From the NCBI GenBank assembly GCA_003667245.1, contig RCNN01000011.1, forward strand, positions 62,001-126,000: a DNA stretch of 64,000 bases, written 5' to 3'. The stretch is from Heterostelium multicystogenum (Eukaryota; Evosea; Eumycetozoa; Acytosteliales; Acytosteliaceae). The position numbers were made by a program, and so were the translations under genes. Position 1 is the first letter of the stretch, and each line of letters opens with the position of its first letter. This document shows, piece after piece, positions 1-10,479 of the stretch. The notes beneath the pieces are model-generated. The model made no database searches. It was not told the origin of the DNA and was given only the letters and a program-made list of their open reading frames with translations.

Positions 1-1031
1 TTGCGCTGGCCAACGGTGGAACCTATATCCCATCTAACCCAGCTGCCGGACGTTGTTGCTCAGACTGTGTCTACCCTCCAGGTTACTGTGCCGCCGTCCA
101 ATGTTTGGCCGTCGACGAGGCTCAATGCACTGCCGCCTTGGTGATTACACCCCAGCCGACCCAATCCACGGACGTTGCTGTGCCTCCTGTCTCAATGCAT
201 GCCAAACCATCAAGTGTGTCGGTGCTGATGAAGCTCAATGCGCTGCCAACGGTGGAACCTACCTCCCAGCTAACCCCGCTGTTGGACGTTGTTGCGCCGA
301 CTGTGTCTACGACCCAGAGCGTTGTGCAGTTGTTGACTGTCCAAATGCCGGAGAAGATGAGTGTCTCGCTGTAGGTGGTTCATTCACCCCAGCCGACCCA
401 GTCCACGGTAGATGCTGCTCCGAATGCCATACCCCATGTGAAGCTGTCAAGTGTCTTGGTGCCAACGAAACTGAGTGTCTCGCCACTCCAGGTAACATCT
501 ACGTCCCAGCCGACCCAGCCAACGGTGTCTGCTGCTCATACTGCGATGTCAGAATGACCATTGAGCCACAACCAACTGAAGCTCCATGCTCCAATGTCCG
601 TTGTGCCTACGTCGACCAAGAGCAGTGCCGTGCCTCTGGTGGATTCTACTTTGCACCAAACCCACCAACCCGTTGCTGTGCTTCATGTGAACGTAGAAGT
701 ATCACCATCGAACCACAAACCACCGGATCACCATGTGATACCGTCCGTTGCGCCTACGTCGACCCAACCAAGTGCCGTGCCTCTGGTGGATTCTTCTCAC
801 CAGCCCACCCACCAGTTAAGTGTTGTGATACCTGCGAGGGTAGAGTTACCATTGAGCCACAAACCACTGGAACTTCACCATGCGCTGCTGTTCTCTGCTT
901 AAGAGTCGACCCAGTCGAATGCCGTAACTCCGGTGGTCTCTTCTCGCCAGCCAACCCACCAACCAAGTGTTTGCGACACCTGCGAACAACGTTTCACCAT
1001 TGAACCACAAACCACCTCAGTCTCTATTTAA
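1..1031 (+). CDS. Cysteine-rich tandem-repeat protein, probably secreted; 5' end outside window
   Basis: Eight modules of about 40-50 residues share the pattern C-x4-C-x7-C-x15/16-CC-x2-C, with a GG pair and a P-A-x-P motif before the CC. The first module is cut by the window edge. The last modules are joined by linkers containing TIEPQTT, and the protein ends with this linker at the stop 1029-1031. The module frame changes near 135 (one G missing before GDYTPADP) and near 970 (one extra T in the run that should encode KCCDTC). Both changes lie in homopolymers and the module pattern continues across them, so one protein is intended. The even cysteine count and lack of other domains suggest disulfide-bonded extracellular modules, as in dictyostelid matrix or spore/stalk coat proteins. 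The spacing does not match the EcmA/EcmB type CTDC repeat as I know it. Signal peptide and start are not visible. Confidence 0.75.
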
Positions 1032-1257
1032 ATAATCAACTAAACCAATCGATACCCAAATCATTTTCACCTTTAGAAAAAAAAACTACACTTTTTTATA
1101 ACAACCAACATTACATACACATAAATTAACACCAAAAAGTTATAATAATAAAGCTTTTTAATGATGTTATAAATTAATTTATTTATTTATAACCAAAACA
1201 GAGATGAATGTATTGGAAGTTCATTAACTTATTTTTTTTGAAAATCTGTTCATGCGT

Positions 1258-1320
1258 GGTTGTTCTTAAAAAACAACGACCTTCAACGGTGGTGACACTA
1301 TCATTGGAAATCTCCAATGA
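1258..1320. other. Two adjacent inverted repeats (hairpins)
   Basis: The first is GGTTGTT pairing with AACAAC..CC across an A/T-rich loop (1258-1281, two-base bulge). The second is a perfect 8-bp stem with a 4-base loop, TCATTGGA-AATC-TCCAATGA (1301-1320). They sit about 230 bases past the stop of the cysteine-rich gene. They could be a structured 3' UTR element or a small ncRNA; function is unknown. Confidence 0.4.
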
Positions 1321-2085
1321 ATTTTACAATTCGATAAAAAACCATTTAAATTTTAGATATTTGTATGAATGAAAACAAAATTATTCATTCTTTAATATCC
1401 ATATTAAAAATTACATCCAGTAAATATTTTAGTGGTATTGTATTGAATTGCAATATCTAAATATTACTATTAACTTAATATTAATAAAAATAATAATAAT
1501 AATTCATCAAAACAACTAACTTTGCCAACCTATATTGGTTTGCTTTGCATCTCTTTATTTGGTATGTATACATAACAACTTGTTGTATTTTAATAAATCA
1601 ATAGAAGATTAGTAGTAGTTGTTGTAGTGATAAATGAAACACATTGTATAAATTACCACTTCACTACCTTTACCACCTTCATAAACATTCGTAAAAGTAA
1701 ATTTTGCATTAGTTGTTGTTAATAGATAAGAGATGACCAGATAGTGCAAATACAAAAAAACTAAAAAAATAAAATTAAAAAAAAATCAAGATAAATGATA
1801 TGAAAATCAACAAATAATCTTCTCTCTGTTTACATCCCCCACTACAACAATTCACGTCAATTTTATTTGTTTGAGTTATCATCATCATTATCATCATTAT
1901 CACCATTATTATTATATCTCAAAGTACTACATTGACCAACTAACCTAAATAACTAAACCAATTGGCTTATCATCTAGTTATCTACCAAGTTTTTCTCTTT
2001 TAAAGGCTTAGTTCATATTGTTATCATAAGGCAATTACATACAAATAGATAGATATTAGATTAGAATTGATAGATATATAGTTAG

Positions 2086-2107
2086 TAGATAGATAGATAG
2101 ATAGATT
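2086..2107. repeat. TAGA microsatellite
   Basis: Tandem TAGA units lie directly upstream of the EF-hand gene start codon at 2119. Imperfect copies extend back to about 2047. Confidence 0.85.
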
Positions 2108-2118
2108 AGTTGAAGAAA

Positions 2119-5100
2119 ATGAATCAAGAACATTTGTCACATTTGGAAACTATCTTCAAAGAATGTGATCGAAATGGAAGTGGTTTCATTGATAAAGATC
2201 AATTAAGAGAATTGGTGACCAAAATTACTTCAACTGTAAGGACTAAGTACATTGATGACTCCTATTCATTGGTAAATGCTAATTTTTTAATTATTGTTAA
2301 ATTAGGGATTGGATGAAGATGAATTAGATACTCTTATGAAGACATTGGATAGCGATAGTGATGGAAAGATCGCATTACAAGAGTTTATAAATGGTTATGA
2401 ATTGATAGATCCAGAGTTGTTGGTCAATGATGATGCTGATGTCGATGTCAATGAAATAGATGAGCAAAAGATCGAAGAGATTCTAATTCAAGCACTGTTA
2501 CTGTAGGTTCAATTAATGTTAGTTTCGTTGCAAGCATTCTCATTCCTTCATTTCATTACCCATCTATAGCTCTCATCTCCTGAAGATTATGAAAGATATA
2601 TTAGATCGATTTTCAATACTTTCGACACCGATGGAGATGGTATAGTGAACAAAGAGCAATTAAGAGAGATGCTTTTGGATATCAAGCAAAAGAGTGATAT
2701 TGAGGGAGACGATGAAGATATCGATTATATTGTACAGATGTTGAGCGAAGGTAGCAGTCCAGATGCCATTTCATTCGATCAATTCATGAGTGCCATAGAG
2801 CATATTAACTCACCGTCAGAGGATCCATCACCATCAAACTCAACCAATGATTTCAATATCGGTGCCACCAATCAAAATGATTCTGTAGATGATCAGGATC
2901 AGCAAGAAGATACTGAAGATCTTTCTAGCTTCTCAACATCATCGTCGAAAAAAGCAAGAAACAGAGCATCAAGTTGGGTCGCACCAGTCTCAATTGTCCA
3001 AATGATCAAGAAAAAGTCAGATCTCTTTGAGAAGAAGGAGATTCAAGAGTATACTGATGCTTCACTTGATCAATCGGTTGTTTGATCAATTTAAACGTAA
3101 AGAAGCACAACTCAAGAGCGAGAATTTGCATTTGGGATCCAAGATTTAATATGGTCGAGGATCAGTTGCGTGAGGTTAGAGAGTCGCACGAAAAAGCTCT
3201 CTGAGGATAATGCACAACTCAAAAAGTCGGTTGTTTTCGGTAAGAAGACATTAGTTCAAAACCAAAAGTTAGTTGTAATGAACAAGCAATTGGAAGAGTC
3301 TTTGGAACAGTTGAAGCAAGAGCTCCAACAGAGCATCGAACAAAAGAACGACTTACAACGTTTGACCAACAAGTTGAAACAAGATAAGGAAGGACTCACC
3401 AGTCAGCTAGACACAAATATTGTTCGTCTCGAAGAATCTAATGAGAAAATTGCTTCACTTGAGCAACAGTTGGCTGCAGCAAACTCTGTAGTCAAGGCAC
3501 AGTCCAGCCAGATTATCATCCCACCAGAAGAAGCAGAGAAGCTTAGTAGTGAGAATCAAATGTTACGTGAGAAATTGAAAGCCCAAGAAGCAGAATCATC
3601 AGAAAACATCAAGTTGCTAACTGATGAATGTTTGTTGTTAAAGAATCAAACCAAGGAAGTTAAGGCTCGTTTGGATTCATCAAATCAAATCATTGACAAG
3701 TTAAGAGCTTCTCTTGAGGAAAAGGAGTCTCGTTCTCACAACTCGGATCCAAACTACAAGCTCTCATTGCTTAGTGAGCTCGAGCACCAGGTCGTCACCA
3801 GAATGGGAACTCCAGGAGGTTTTGATGAATCTGCTTTGGCAAATGGTGAGCGTGGTAACTTCTCTCCAATCATCTCTTCCTCGACCCCTATGAATACACC
3901 ATCACAATCAACTCCAATTTCCATTTCAACAAATGGTAGAGTTAGACCAGAGACAACTTCCGACGAAGAAGACTTTGCTCTTGAAGAGGAATCTAACAAA
4001 GATTCAGAATGGAAAGAGAAATATGAAGCTTTATTGACTCAAATCCAAGATTTGCAAGCCAAATTAGAGAGCGAAAATGCTTCAATTTCCCTCCTCCGTG
4101 AAGATGTTGCATCCAAAGAGAAGCAAGTCGTCGAAGCTAAGCAAAATCTTGACGAATCCAACCAGAAGCTTGAAGAGATCAACCAAAAGCTTGAAGCCAC
4201 CACCAAACAATACCAAGATTCACTTGAGCAAATTTCTCAACTTCAGTCACTTAACCAAAATATGAATGAAACCTTGGCAAGCACATCCTCCACATTAGAA
4301 TTGACCAATCAACACGTTGACTCACTACAATCACAGGTAAAGGATCTAGAGCAGGAGAGATTGAAGCTTCAAGAAGAAAACATTTCACTCAAGAACCAAC
4401 AGCAAGTCAATCTTCCACAATCAATCGATCCAATCCATATCAAGGCTGAACAGACACAGAACGAGTTATCACTTCTTAAGCAACGTGTTGAGGAGCTCGC
4501 TAATACCAACACTAATCTTTTGAACGAAAACTCTCAACTCAAGAACAATTATTCACCAATGAACTCAACCAACGAGCTCGCTGCACCAACTGCCTCTGTT
4601 AACTCAACATTGGCAGCTGATGTCAGTGAAGGCTCACTCAGCACCATTGACGATCTCCAACATCAAGTAACCAGTCTTACAGCAGTAAACAAACAGTTGG
4701 AACAAGATATCATCAAACACCAAAGCACAACTAGCAGCAGTTGCTATTCCAGCCCCAATTAACAACAGCTTAATCGACGAGCTCAAGCGTGATAACGAGC
4801 AATTGAAAGCAACTGGACAAAAGTTGGATGAGCGTAACCGTATTTTAGAGTACCAATCAAAGGGTGCCTTGGATGAAAATAATTCACTCAAACAACAAAT
4901 CTCAACACTCAACAATAATTTACAAAACATCAAACTGGAATATGAATCTAAAATGTCAAACTCAGACAAGGTAATTATTAATATTATTATATTTTTTAGT
5001 TTTTTTTATCCATCTACTATTATCTATTATCCATCTACTATTATCGATTCTTTTCTTATTTTTGGATGATTTTTAGAGCGATATTATTCAACATTAAATT

Positions 5101-5534
5101 GATTACAATATTAATCTTAATCTTTCAAATTCATACCTACTTGCTTCTTTTCTACTCTATCACCAAACTACTACAAACAATCACATGATATTGTGTTTTG
5201 CTGTTGTTGTTGTTGTATTGCATACTCTTCCAAAAAACATTACTAATCTATAGAAAAAAGTTACAAAAAGAGAATGACGAACTCAAGCAAACGTCTTAAG
5301 AAGTACGAATCCGAAGACCATCAACATGACATCATCGAAATGGAAGACGAAGCCAAGCTACTCAAGGCCAGATTGGAAGACGTCAACTCTAAACTCCAGA
5401 ATGAAAGAAAATCTCAACAAGTACCTGCAATCTCAAGCTTGACAATCAAGAAAAATCGATCAATGTCGATCAAACTCCACTCATTTCACATAATAGACCA
5501 AAGAAACAAAGACAGTGTTGTTTCGTTTTTTTGA
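2119..5534 (+). CDS. EF-hand / long coiled-coil protein
   Basis: The N-terminal part has three canonical calcium-binding loops: DRNGSGFIDKDQ, DSDSDGKIALQE and DTDGDGIVNKEQ. A fourth EF-hand-like segment is degenerate. About 800 residues of heptad-rich, Q/E/K/L coiled coil follow, broken near 3780-3990 by a Ser/Thr/Pro-rich linker. The ATG at 2119 is the first in frame with loop 1. Introns are seen at 2272-2305, about 2503-2569 and 4971-5253. Frame shifts occur near 3080, 3145, 3190, 4725 and 5285, and the C-terminus near 5525 lies in a T run, so the true stop may be a little downstream. The layout (calcium sensor plus rod) recalls EF-hand vesicle-tethering or Rab-linked proteins such as RASEF or CRACR2A, but no GTPase domain follows. 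Likely a cytoplasmic scaffold; specific role unknown. Confidence 0.75.
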
Positions 5535-5897
5535 GAAATTAATACCAATTAAATCAAATCACCACCATTCAACTCAAAACAAACCAATAGCACTTACCCA
5601 ATTGCCAAACTCAATCTACTCGTACCAACAACAAAATTATTATCATTCTATCAACAATGATCAATAATACATTAAGATTATACTAATTGTGGTGTATTGG
5701 ACACCTAATAATCATTTAAGTTTCAAGTTAAAAATGAATGAAAGAATAGTTCATTCGGTTAACTCTGCTCTATCAACATTATATAACAACAACCCATGCA
5801 TAGCCTAATACCAACTAGTAATTCACTAGTAAACACTTTCAAATAAACATATTTATTCATAAATCAATGGTACATCTTTAAGATTACAATACAAATT
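5535..5897. other. Intergenic region
   Basis: The 3' flank of the coiled-coil gene and the leader of the next putative gene. It is AT-rich with no recognisable feature. Confidence 0.6.
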
Positions 5898-6484
5898 ATG
5901 GTTTCAAGTGTAGAGTTTAAGGTGGAAAAACTAATGATAAAAATACTTGAACAAAAAATAAGTTTCATTTTATCATTTCCGTGGCTGCCAACAAATTCTG
6001 TGCAATCAGTACTCAGATCTTGAGCAATACCAAACTATCACTTGGAGATTCGTGTATGGCTCTAATGGAAATTATACTGCAATAATATGGCAAGCAAAGG
6101 AAAACAAACAAGTCAACATATTGACAAACATTCCAGAACTAATTTGCGAAAAGTTGGAACCACAATTACAGCGCCAAACTCGTAACAAACAAAAAACAAT
6201 TGCCCACGCTCGGTAACATATTTGAAGACACCCAGATCTATTTGGTGTTATAATAATTGTCACACTATGTTGAACTCCACCAAATGAAGATAAATCGACT
6301 TAGGAATATCCACCGGCTCGTACATATACCAGGGTGGTCCTCAACTATGTTTTTTATATGCTCTACTTTTCAATTCCTACGTCCTATTCCATTTACAAGA
6401 AAAGAAGTTGCTTCCCCATCCCCGACTACCACAACAACCACTACATCTGCCGCCAACGGTGTCGGCAGCAACAACGACACATAA
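5898..6484 (+). CDS. Unidentified gene, coding signal spread over several frames
   Basis: From the ATG at 5898 a frame beginning MVSSVEFKVEKLMIKILEQK stays open for about 41 codons. The neighbouring frame then takes over and reads through YGSNGNYTAIIWQAKENK and ICEKLEPQLQRQTRNKQK, ending near 6213. A third frame from about 6257 runs through a Thr-rich tail to TAA at 6482-6484. The composition is protein-like rather than AT-rich noise. Two or more indels, or a small intron, would be needed to join the parts, and the order of frames near 6230-6400 is ambiguous. I do not recognise the family. It may be a real gene of about 190 residues or a recent pseudogene. It lies in the same direction as the coiled-coil gene and converges on the Ras gene. 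Confidence 0.4.
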
Positions 6485-6851
6485 CATGCAATGCCAAAAT
6501 TCATTAACCCAAATCACACTATTGTTGAATAAAAACAAAAATTGTTATCCCATAATCTGTTTTTTTTACATTTCTGGTTTTCGTGACCATTCTCCAACGT
6601 TGAAGAATACACTCCCTCAAATTTTGAAAAAAAAAAAATTCATTTGACCCCGCTCCAGGATTCACACTTTAAGGGTTAAAATACCAAATTATTGATTATT
6701 ATTGTTTTTATTTATATGTACAAAATATTTATTACTATAAGTTACATGTTGCCTTTTGTTGAATAAGTTAAGAAATATCAAATTAAGTAAGGTTAATTGA
6801 TTTTATGTAAGACCCTTTGTTTAAGGGAATAGTACTGTTGTTGTTATAGAT
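6485..6851. other. Intergenic region between convergent genes
   Basis: AT-rich, with an A run near 6627 and no coding frame. It forms the shared 3' region of the unidentified gene and the Ras gene. Confidence 0.6.
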
Positions 6852-7422
6852 TTAAGAAGGGTGCATTTGAGAATAGATTTCTTTTTTGGCCTTTTGTTGG
6901 TTTGATATTTCCTTCATTGTCCTTTCTAATCTCACGTACAAGAGTGTAGAATGAATCTTTCTACATTGACACTCATTTAGCTGAGGCTTCAAGGAATGGA
7001 CAACCGAATGATTTGGCCAAATCTTGACCCTCACCAAAGGTAACTTGACGCTCAGATTCCAAATCGCACTTGTTTCCAATGACAATCATTGGTACTCTGT
7101 CTTTATCTTTGACTCTGAGAATCTGCTCACGGAAAGCTGCGATTTCATCGAATGATGAGCGGGATGTGATTGAGTAGACACAGAGAAAACCTTTGACCGG
7201 TTCTCATGTATTGATCACGCATCGCGGAGTACTCCTCCTGACCGGCAGTGTCCAAGATATCCAAGAGACAAGTTTCTTCGTTGATAGTGACTTGCTTTCT
7301 GTAGGAGTCTTCGATGGTTTGGATCGTACTCGGCTATGAAATGATTCTGGATGAGTTGGATAGTCAAAGCTGATTTTCCAAACACCACCACCTCCAACGA
7401 TAACCAATTTATATTCTGCCAT
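6852..7422 (-). CDS. rasG: Ras small GTPase (RasG/RasD-like)
   Basis: A membrane-anchored GTP/GDP switch of the Ras subfamily, acting in chemotaxis and growth signalling in dictyostelids. Seen directly: start [13 protein letters not shown] followed by the G1 loop, [14 protein letters not shown] and the switch I region, [20 protein letters not shown] (switch II), NKCDLE (G4), and a C-terminal CTLL prenylation box after a Lys-rich tail. Length is the usual 185-190 residues, without introns. Extra bases in short runs at 7380-7382, 7318-7320 and 7192-7194, and indels near 6960, 6888 and 6854, break the frame. Because G1, switch II, G4 and the CaaX box are all intact in turn, these look like sequence errors. 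The sequence is closest, from memory, to RasG and RasD; which of the two it matches cannot be settled here. Confidence 0.88.
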
Positions 7423-8064
7423 TTTTCTAATTACTTGATAATAATAATAATATTACAAAATTTCAATAATAAATAAATAAATAAAATAATATATATAAGT
7501 ACAGTATTTGAATATTTGTTATGATTTGATTTTGATTAGTCATTTTGAATTCTTTCTTTTATAATGATTATCTAATCCAAAATAAGCTATTTTTGATTTA
7601 AAGTTGCATTATTTGTTTTCAAAAAAATAATTCAAAGAAAACTTTTATTATGAACATCTTAAAATTTCTATTTTGAGTGCACTTCTTTTATGAAAGGATT
7701 GTTTACAAAGGTGTGAACTTATAGGATAAGTATATACATTATCTATTGAGATAATTATTGATTTTAAATCATTTATATTGTTTGTTTCTTAGTTTTAAAA
7801 TCATAAGAGTAAATCGATTGTTTAATTGCTTAAAGTTTATCATTTTAAAATTAATTGTGTTACTCTGCTCTTCTCATCTTAGCAATGCAGAACAAGACAA
7901 CTTCAAGGTGAGCAATGAAGTTCTTTAAATAAAGATGTGCCCTATAGAAATTTATGAAAATCAGAACTTTTAAATATTCTAAAAAACCTAAAACATCTTT
8001 TGTATTTTCATTTATCTAATATTACTATAAAATACACAGATTGTTATATTATATATCTCACAAA
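7423..8064. other. Intergenic region between divergent genes
   Basis: Contains the promoters of the Ras gene (-) and the ZNRD2-like gene (+). Long A/T stretches lie near 7440-7500 and 7600-7650. No further feature is visible. Confidence 0.6.
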
Positions 8065-9266
8065 ATGAATAAACAACCAGATGTATCATTATTGCTTGGA
8101 CAGAAGATGCTTTTGGGATGGACCCTTTTAGATGTTGTCTGCTCAAAGTGTGTTGTGGTACCGTTGGTCGAAGATAAAAAGAACAACGTAATATTGTGCA
8201 TGTCTTGCAACAGAAAAGCTTAAAAGAGAAAATGGTGATATCGTACAAGTATCGCTTGGCGATAAGGTTCCACAGACAACAACAAAGAATGAAAAAGAAG
8301 ATCCCGATAACAGCAATATGTTTATGCCTGGATTGATTAGAACCAATAACAACAATAATCATATGCAAGCAGCTTTGACTACAACAGAACAATCACCATC
8401 CACTGATAAGATGGATATCGTCGGTAATGATGATGATTTATGATGATGATGACGATGAAGTATTGTGGACAGAGGAAGAGAGAAAAGAGTTTTGAAAAAA
8501 GGATGAAAAAGTCTGATGAAACTAGTGCCAAGATGGGACAGAAGCTTTTGATGGGATGGACTTTGTAAGTAGTCGTGGCTACATAAACATAAAAATCGAT
8601 ATCATACTTACACTCTAAACTAGACTTGGAGATGTTTGTCCAAATAGTGGATGCTACGGTAGTCCACTAATGAGAGACAGAGAGAAGATGTATCATTGTG
8701 TATCATGTGAAAGAAGTGAAGCAAATATAGAGGATTTCCAAAGACCAAAGGTTGTAGAGCTTACAACACCACCACAGTCAACACCTCAAAAGAAACAGCA
8801 ACAACAGAATTTATCTCAACAAGTATCTGAGATCTCACCAACAAAAGAACCAATCCTAAAGAAACAAAAGAAAGAAGAATCTTTCCAAATTCATGTGCCA
8901 GAACAGAATCATAATCACCAACAGTTGATGAATCACACAGTTCCATCTTCATACAGTGTAAATAACCATTATAGCAGCAGCACAAGTGTTAGTATTCCAA
9001 TTGCTACTCATGAGCAACAGAATATTATCACCAACAGACAACAGCAAGTCTACTCACCAACTAAGTTGTTGCACACTAACATAAGCGATATGCCAGAGGT
9101 AGTTGATCGATCACTTCATACTCTCTTTAAGAAACTGAGAGACACAGAACAGCGTCTGTCCGACTCGACCAACACCAACGACATTAAAAGTGAATGTATA
9201 TTAATTAAGGAATGCAGTCAAGCAATCACCTCGTTGCTTGAGCTAAAGAAACAATATTTGTCATAG
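8065..9266 (+). CDS. ZNRD2/SSSCA1-like protein with two zinc ribbons
   Basis: Two copies of the p27/ZNRD2 (Auto_anti-p27) motif are present. The first, near residues 8-50, has GQKMLLGWTLLDVVCSKC and later MSCNRK. The second is preceded by KMGQKLLMGWTL and continues GDVCPNSGC...PLMRDREKMYHCVSC. Each has the Cys pairs of a zinc ribbon after the LL-x-GWT helix. A Q/N/S/P-rich tail of about 150 residues follows, then a short C-terminal helix. ATG 8065 follows an A-rich leader. A 59-base intron at 8565-8623 splits the second ribbon in codon TTA. Frame shifts are seen near 8218, 8443 and 8495. Mammalian ZNRD2 binds mitotic and translation factors and has one ribbon; the function here is inferred only by family. 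Confidence 0.8.
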
Positions 9267-9367
9267 TTCGACATTCCTCTGCACAAGACCAATAAACTAA
9301 TTATTGCTCAGTTGATTCCAACTCTTTTAACTACTAAAACTATCTGTATTTCTACACTTTCTATTCT

Positions 9368-10479
9368 TTATAAAATTGCTTTAATAATGGCTACAAAGAC
9401 CATTGTTATGACCAAAATAATTAAAATGAGTAATATACAAAGTCTTGATCTGTATCCACGCTGATATTCATCGGCTTTCTTTAGTTCCACGACAGCCACA
9501 CCGATTGACTCCTCAGTTGAATCCAAATTGTATTCAATTTTGGTCCAGCAGTGTTCCCTGTTTAATAACCAACAAAGAGATATCTTGAATAATTGACGAC
9601 AACTCTTCCATTGACTTGACAATCTGTTTGATCTCTTTGTCTCTCTTTTGTACTTCATACTCCATCTCTCCTATTAATTGTGTCTGTTTGCTTGTCAAAC
9701 TAAATACTTCAGTTTCATCATCTGTATCTGGATCATCAAGTGCTTCATCTCCCCATCCGAAGCTATTAGAGTTTCTTTGTAGAGCTATATATAAGTGTTA
9801 GCGATCAAAATACTTGAAAAATCATTCTCATTCTCTAGACTAACATACAATTTAAATATGTTCTTTGTTTTCTTTTGAATTCTATTGATACAGTTGAAGT
9901 TGGTTTGATTTAGCAGACTGAATATTCTTTTTAACTTTATTCTCCTCTGCAGTCAGATCCTTTCTATTTCCTATAGTTTTAATTAAATGATGTGTTTTAC
10001 TGATATCCTAAGAGTATACAATGTCAATTAACATGAACAATAAACATCGGTTGTTATTTAGCTAATAATGCCCGCAACATACACTTGATATTTCTCTAGT
10101 AAGGATTTCTATTTCTCTCTCATCTTCACCGCTGTTCGTCGAATCTCGATAAATGTCTCGAATGTAGTCTACCCAATCTTTCAACTGTAAAATAACAATA
10201 GCAAGTTAGCGACTCTTTGGACTTTCTGCAAGGCTATATTAACTGAAGATATTTACTATTGTCGTTTATAACTTTAAGCTTTCTATCTATATCATTTAGC
10301 TTCGTCCATTCCGGCTGTAAGCTTAGGTCATCTAGAGGTATATCATGTTCAGCTTCGCCAATGAGTGGTATCTTTGAAATATCGCTCTTTGATGTTGAAC
10401 TCTGTGAACTGAACGGTCTGTTATGTTGAAACTGTTGTCGCAATTCAAAGAATGCGATTGACCTATTTCTATAAGACAT
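9368..10479 (-). CDS. stx16: Syntaxin 16 / Tlg2-type Qa-SNARE
   Basis: A tail-anchored SNARE for fusion at the trans-Golgi network and endosomes. The start MSYRNRSIAFFELRQQ matches the short N-peptide of Tlg2/Stx16 that binds Sec1/Munc18 proteins. A three-helix Habc-like region follows, then the SNARE helix (KQIVKSMEELSSIIQDIS, then LLDQIEYNLDSTEESI). The sequence KKADEYQRGYRSRL precedes a hydrophobic C-terminal anchor ending in FVAIIKAIL. At least three introns are visible, with donors at 10256 and 10082 and acceptors at about 10185 and 10007. Exon 2 (10184-10083) is an exact 34 codons. Indels near 9560, 9640 and 9890 break the frame. The position of the Qa glutamine fits IEYNLDS. It converges on the ZNRD2-like gene with only about 100 bases between stops. 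Confidence 0.87.

Larger units (their letters stand above)
1032..2118. other. Intergenic region, AT-rich
   Basis: This is the 3' flank of the cysteine-rich gene and the 5' flank of the EF-hand gene. It holds AATAAA-like signals near 1148, two adjacent hairpins at 1258-1281 and 1301-1320 (reported separately), and a TAGA microsatellite just before the next start. I see no coding frame. Confidence 0.7.

Noticed and set aside
6852..7085. 77-codon minus-strand open frame as a separate gene
   Set aside because: It is a shifted frame over the C-terminal part of Ras.
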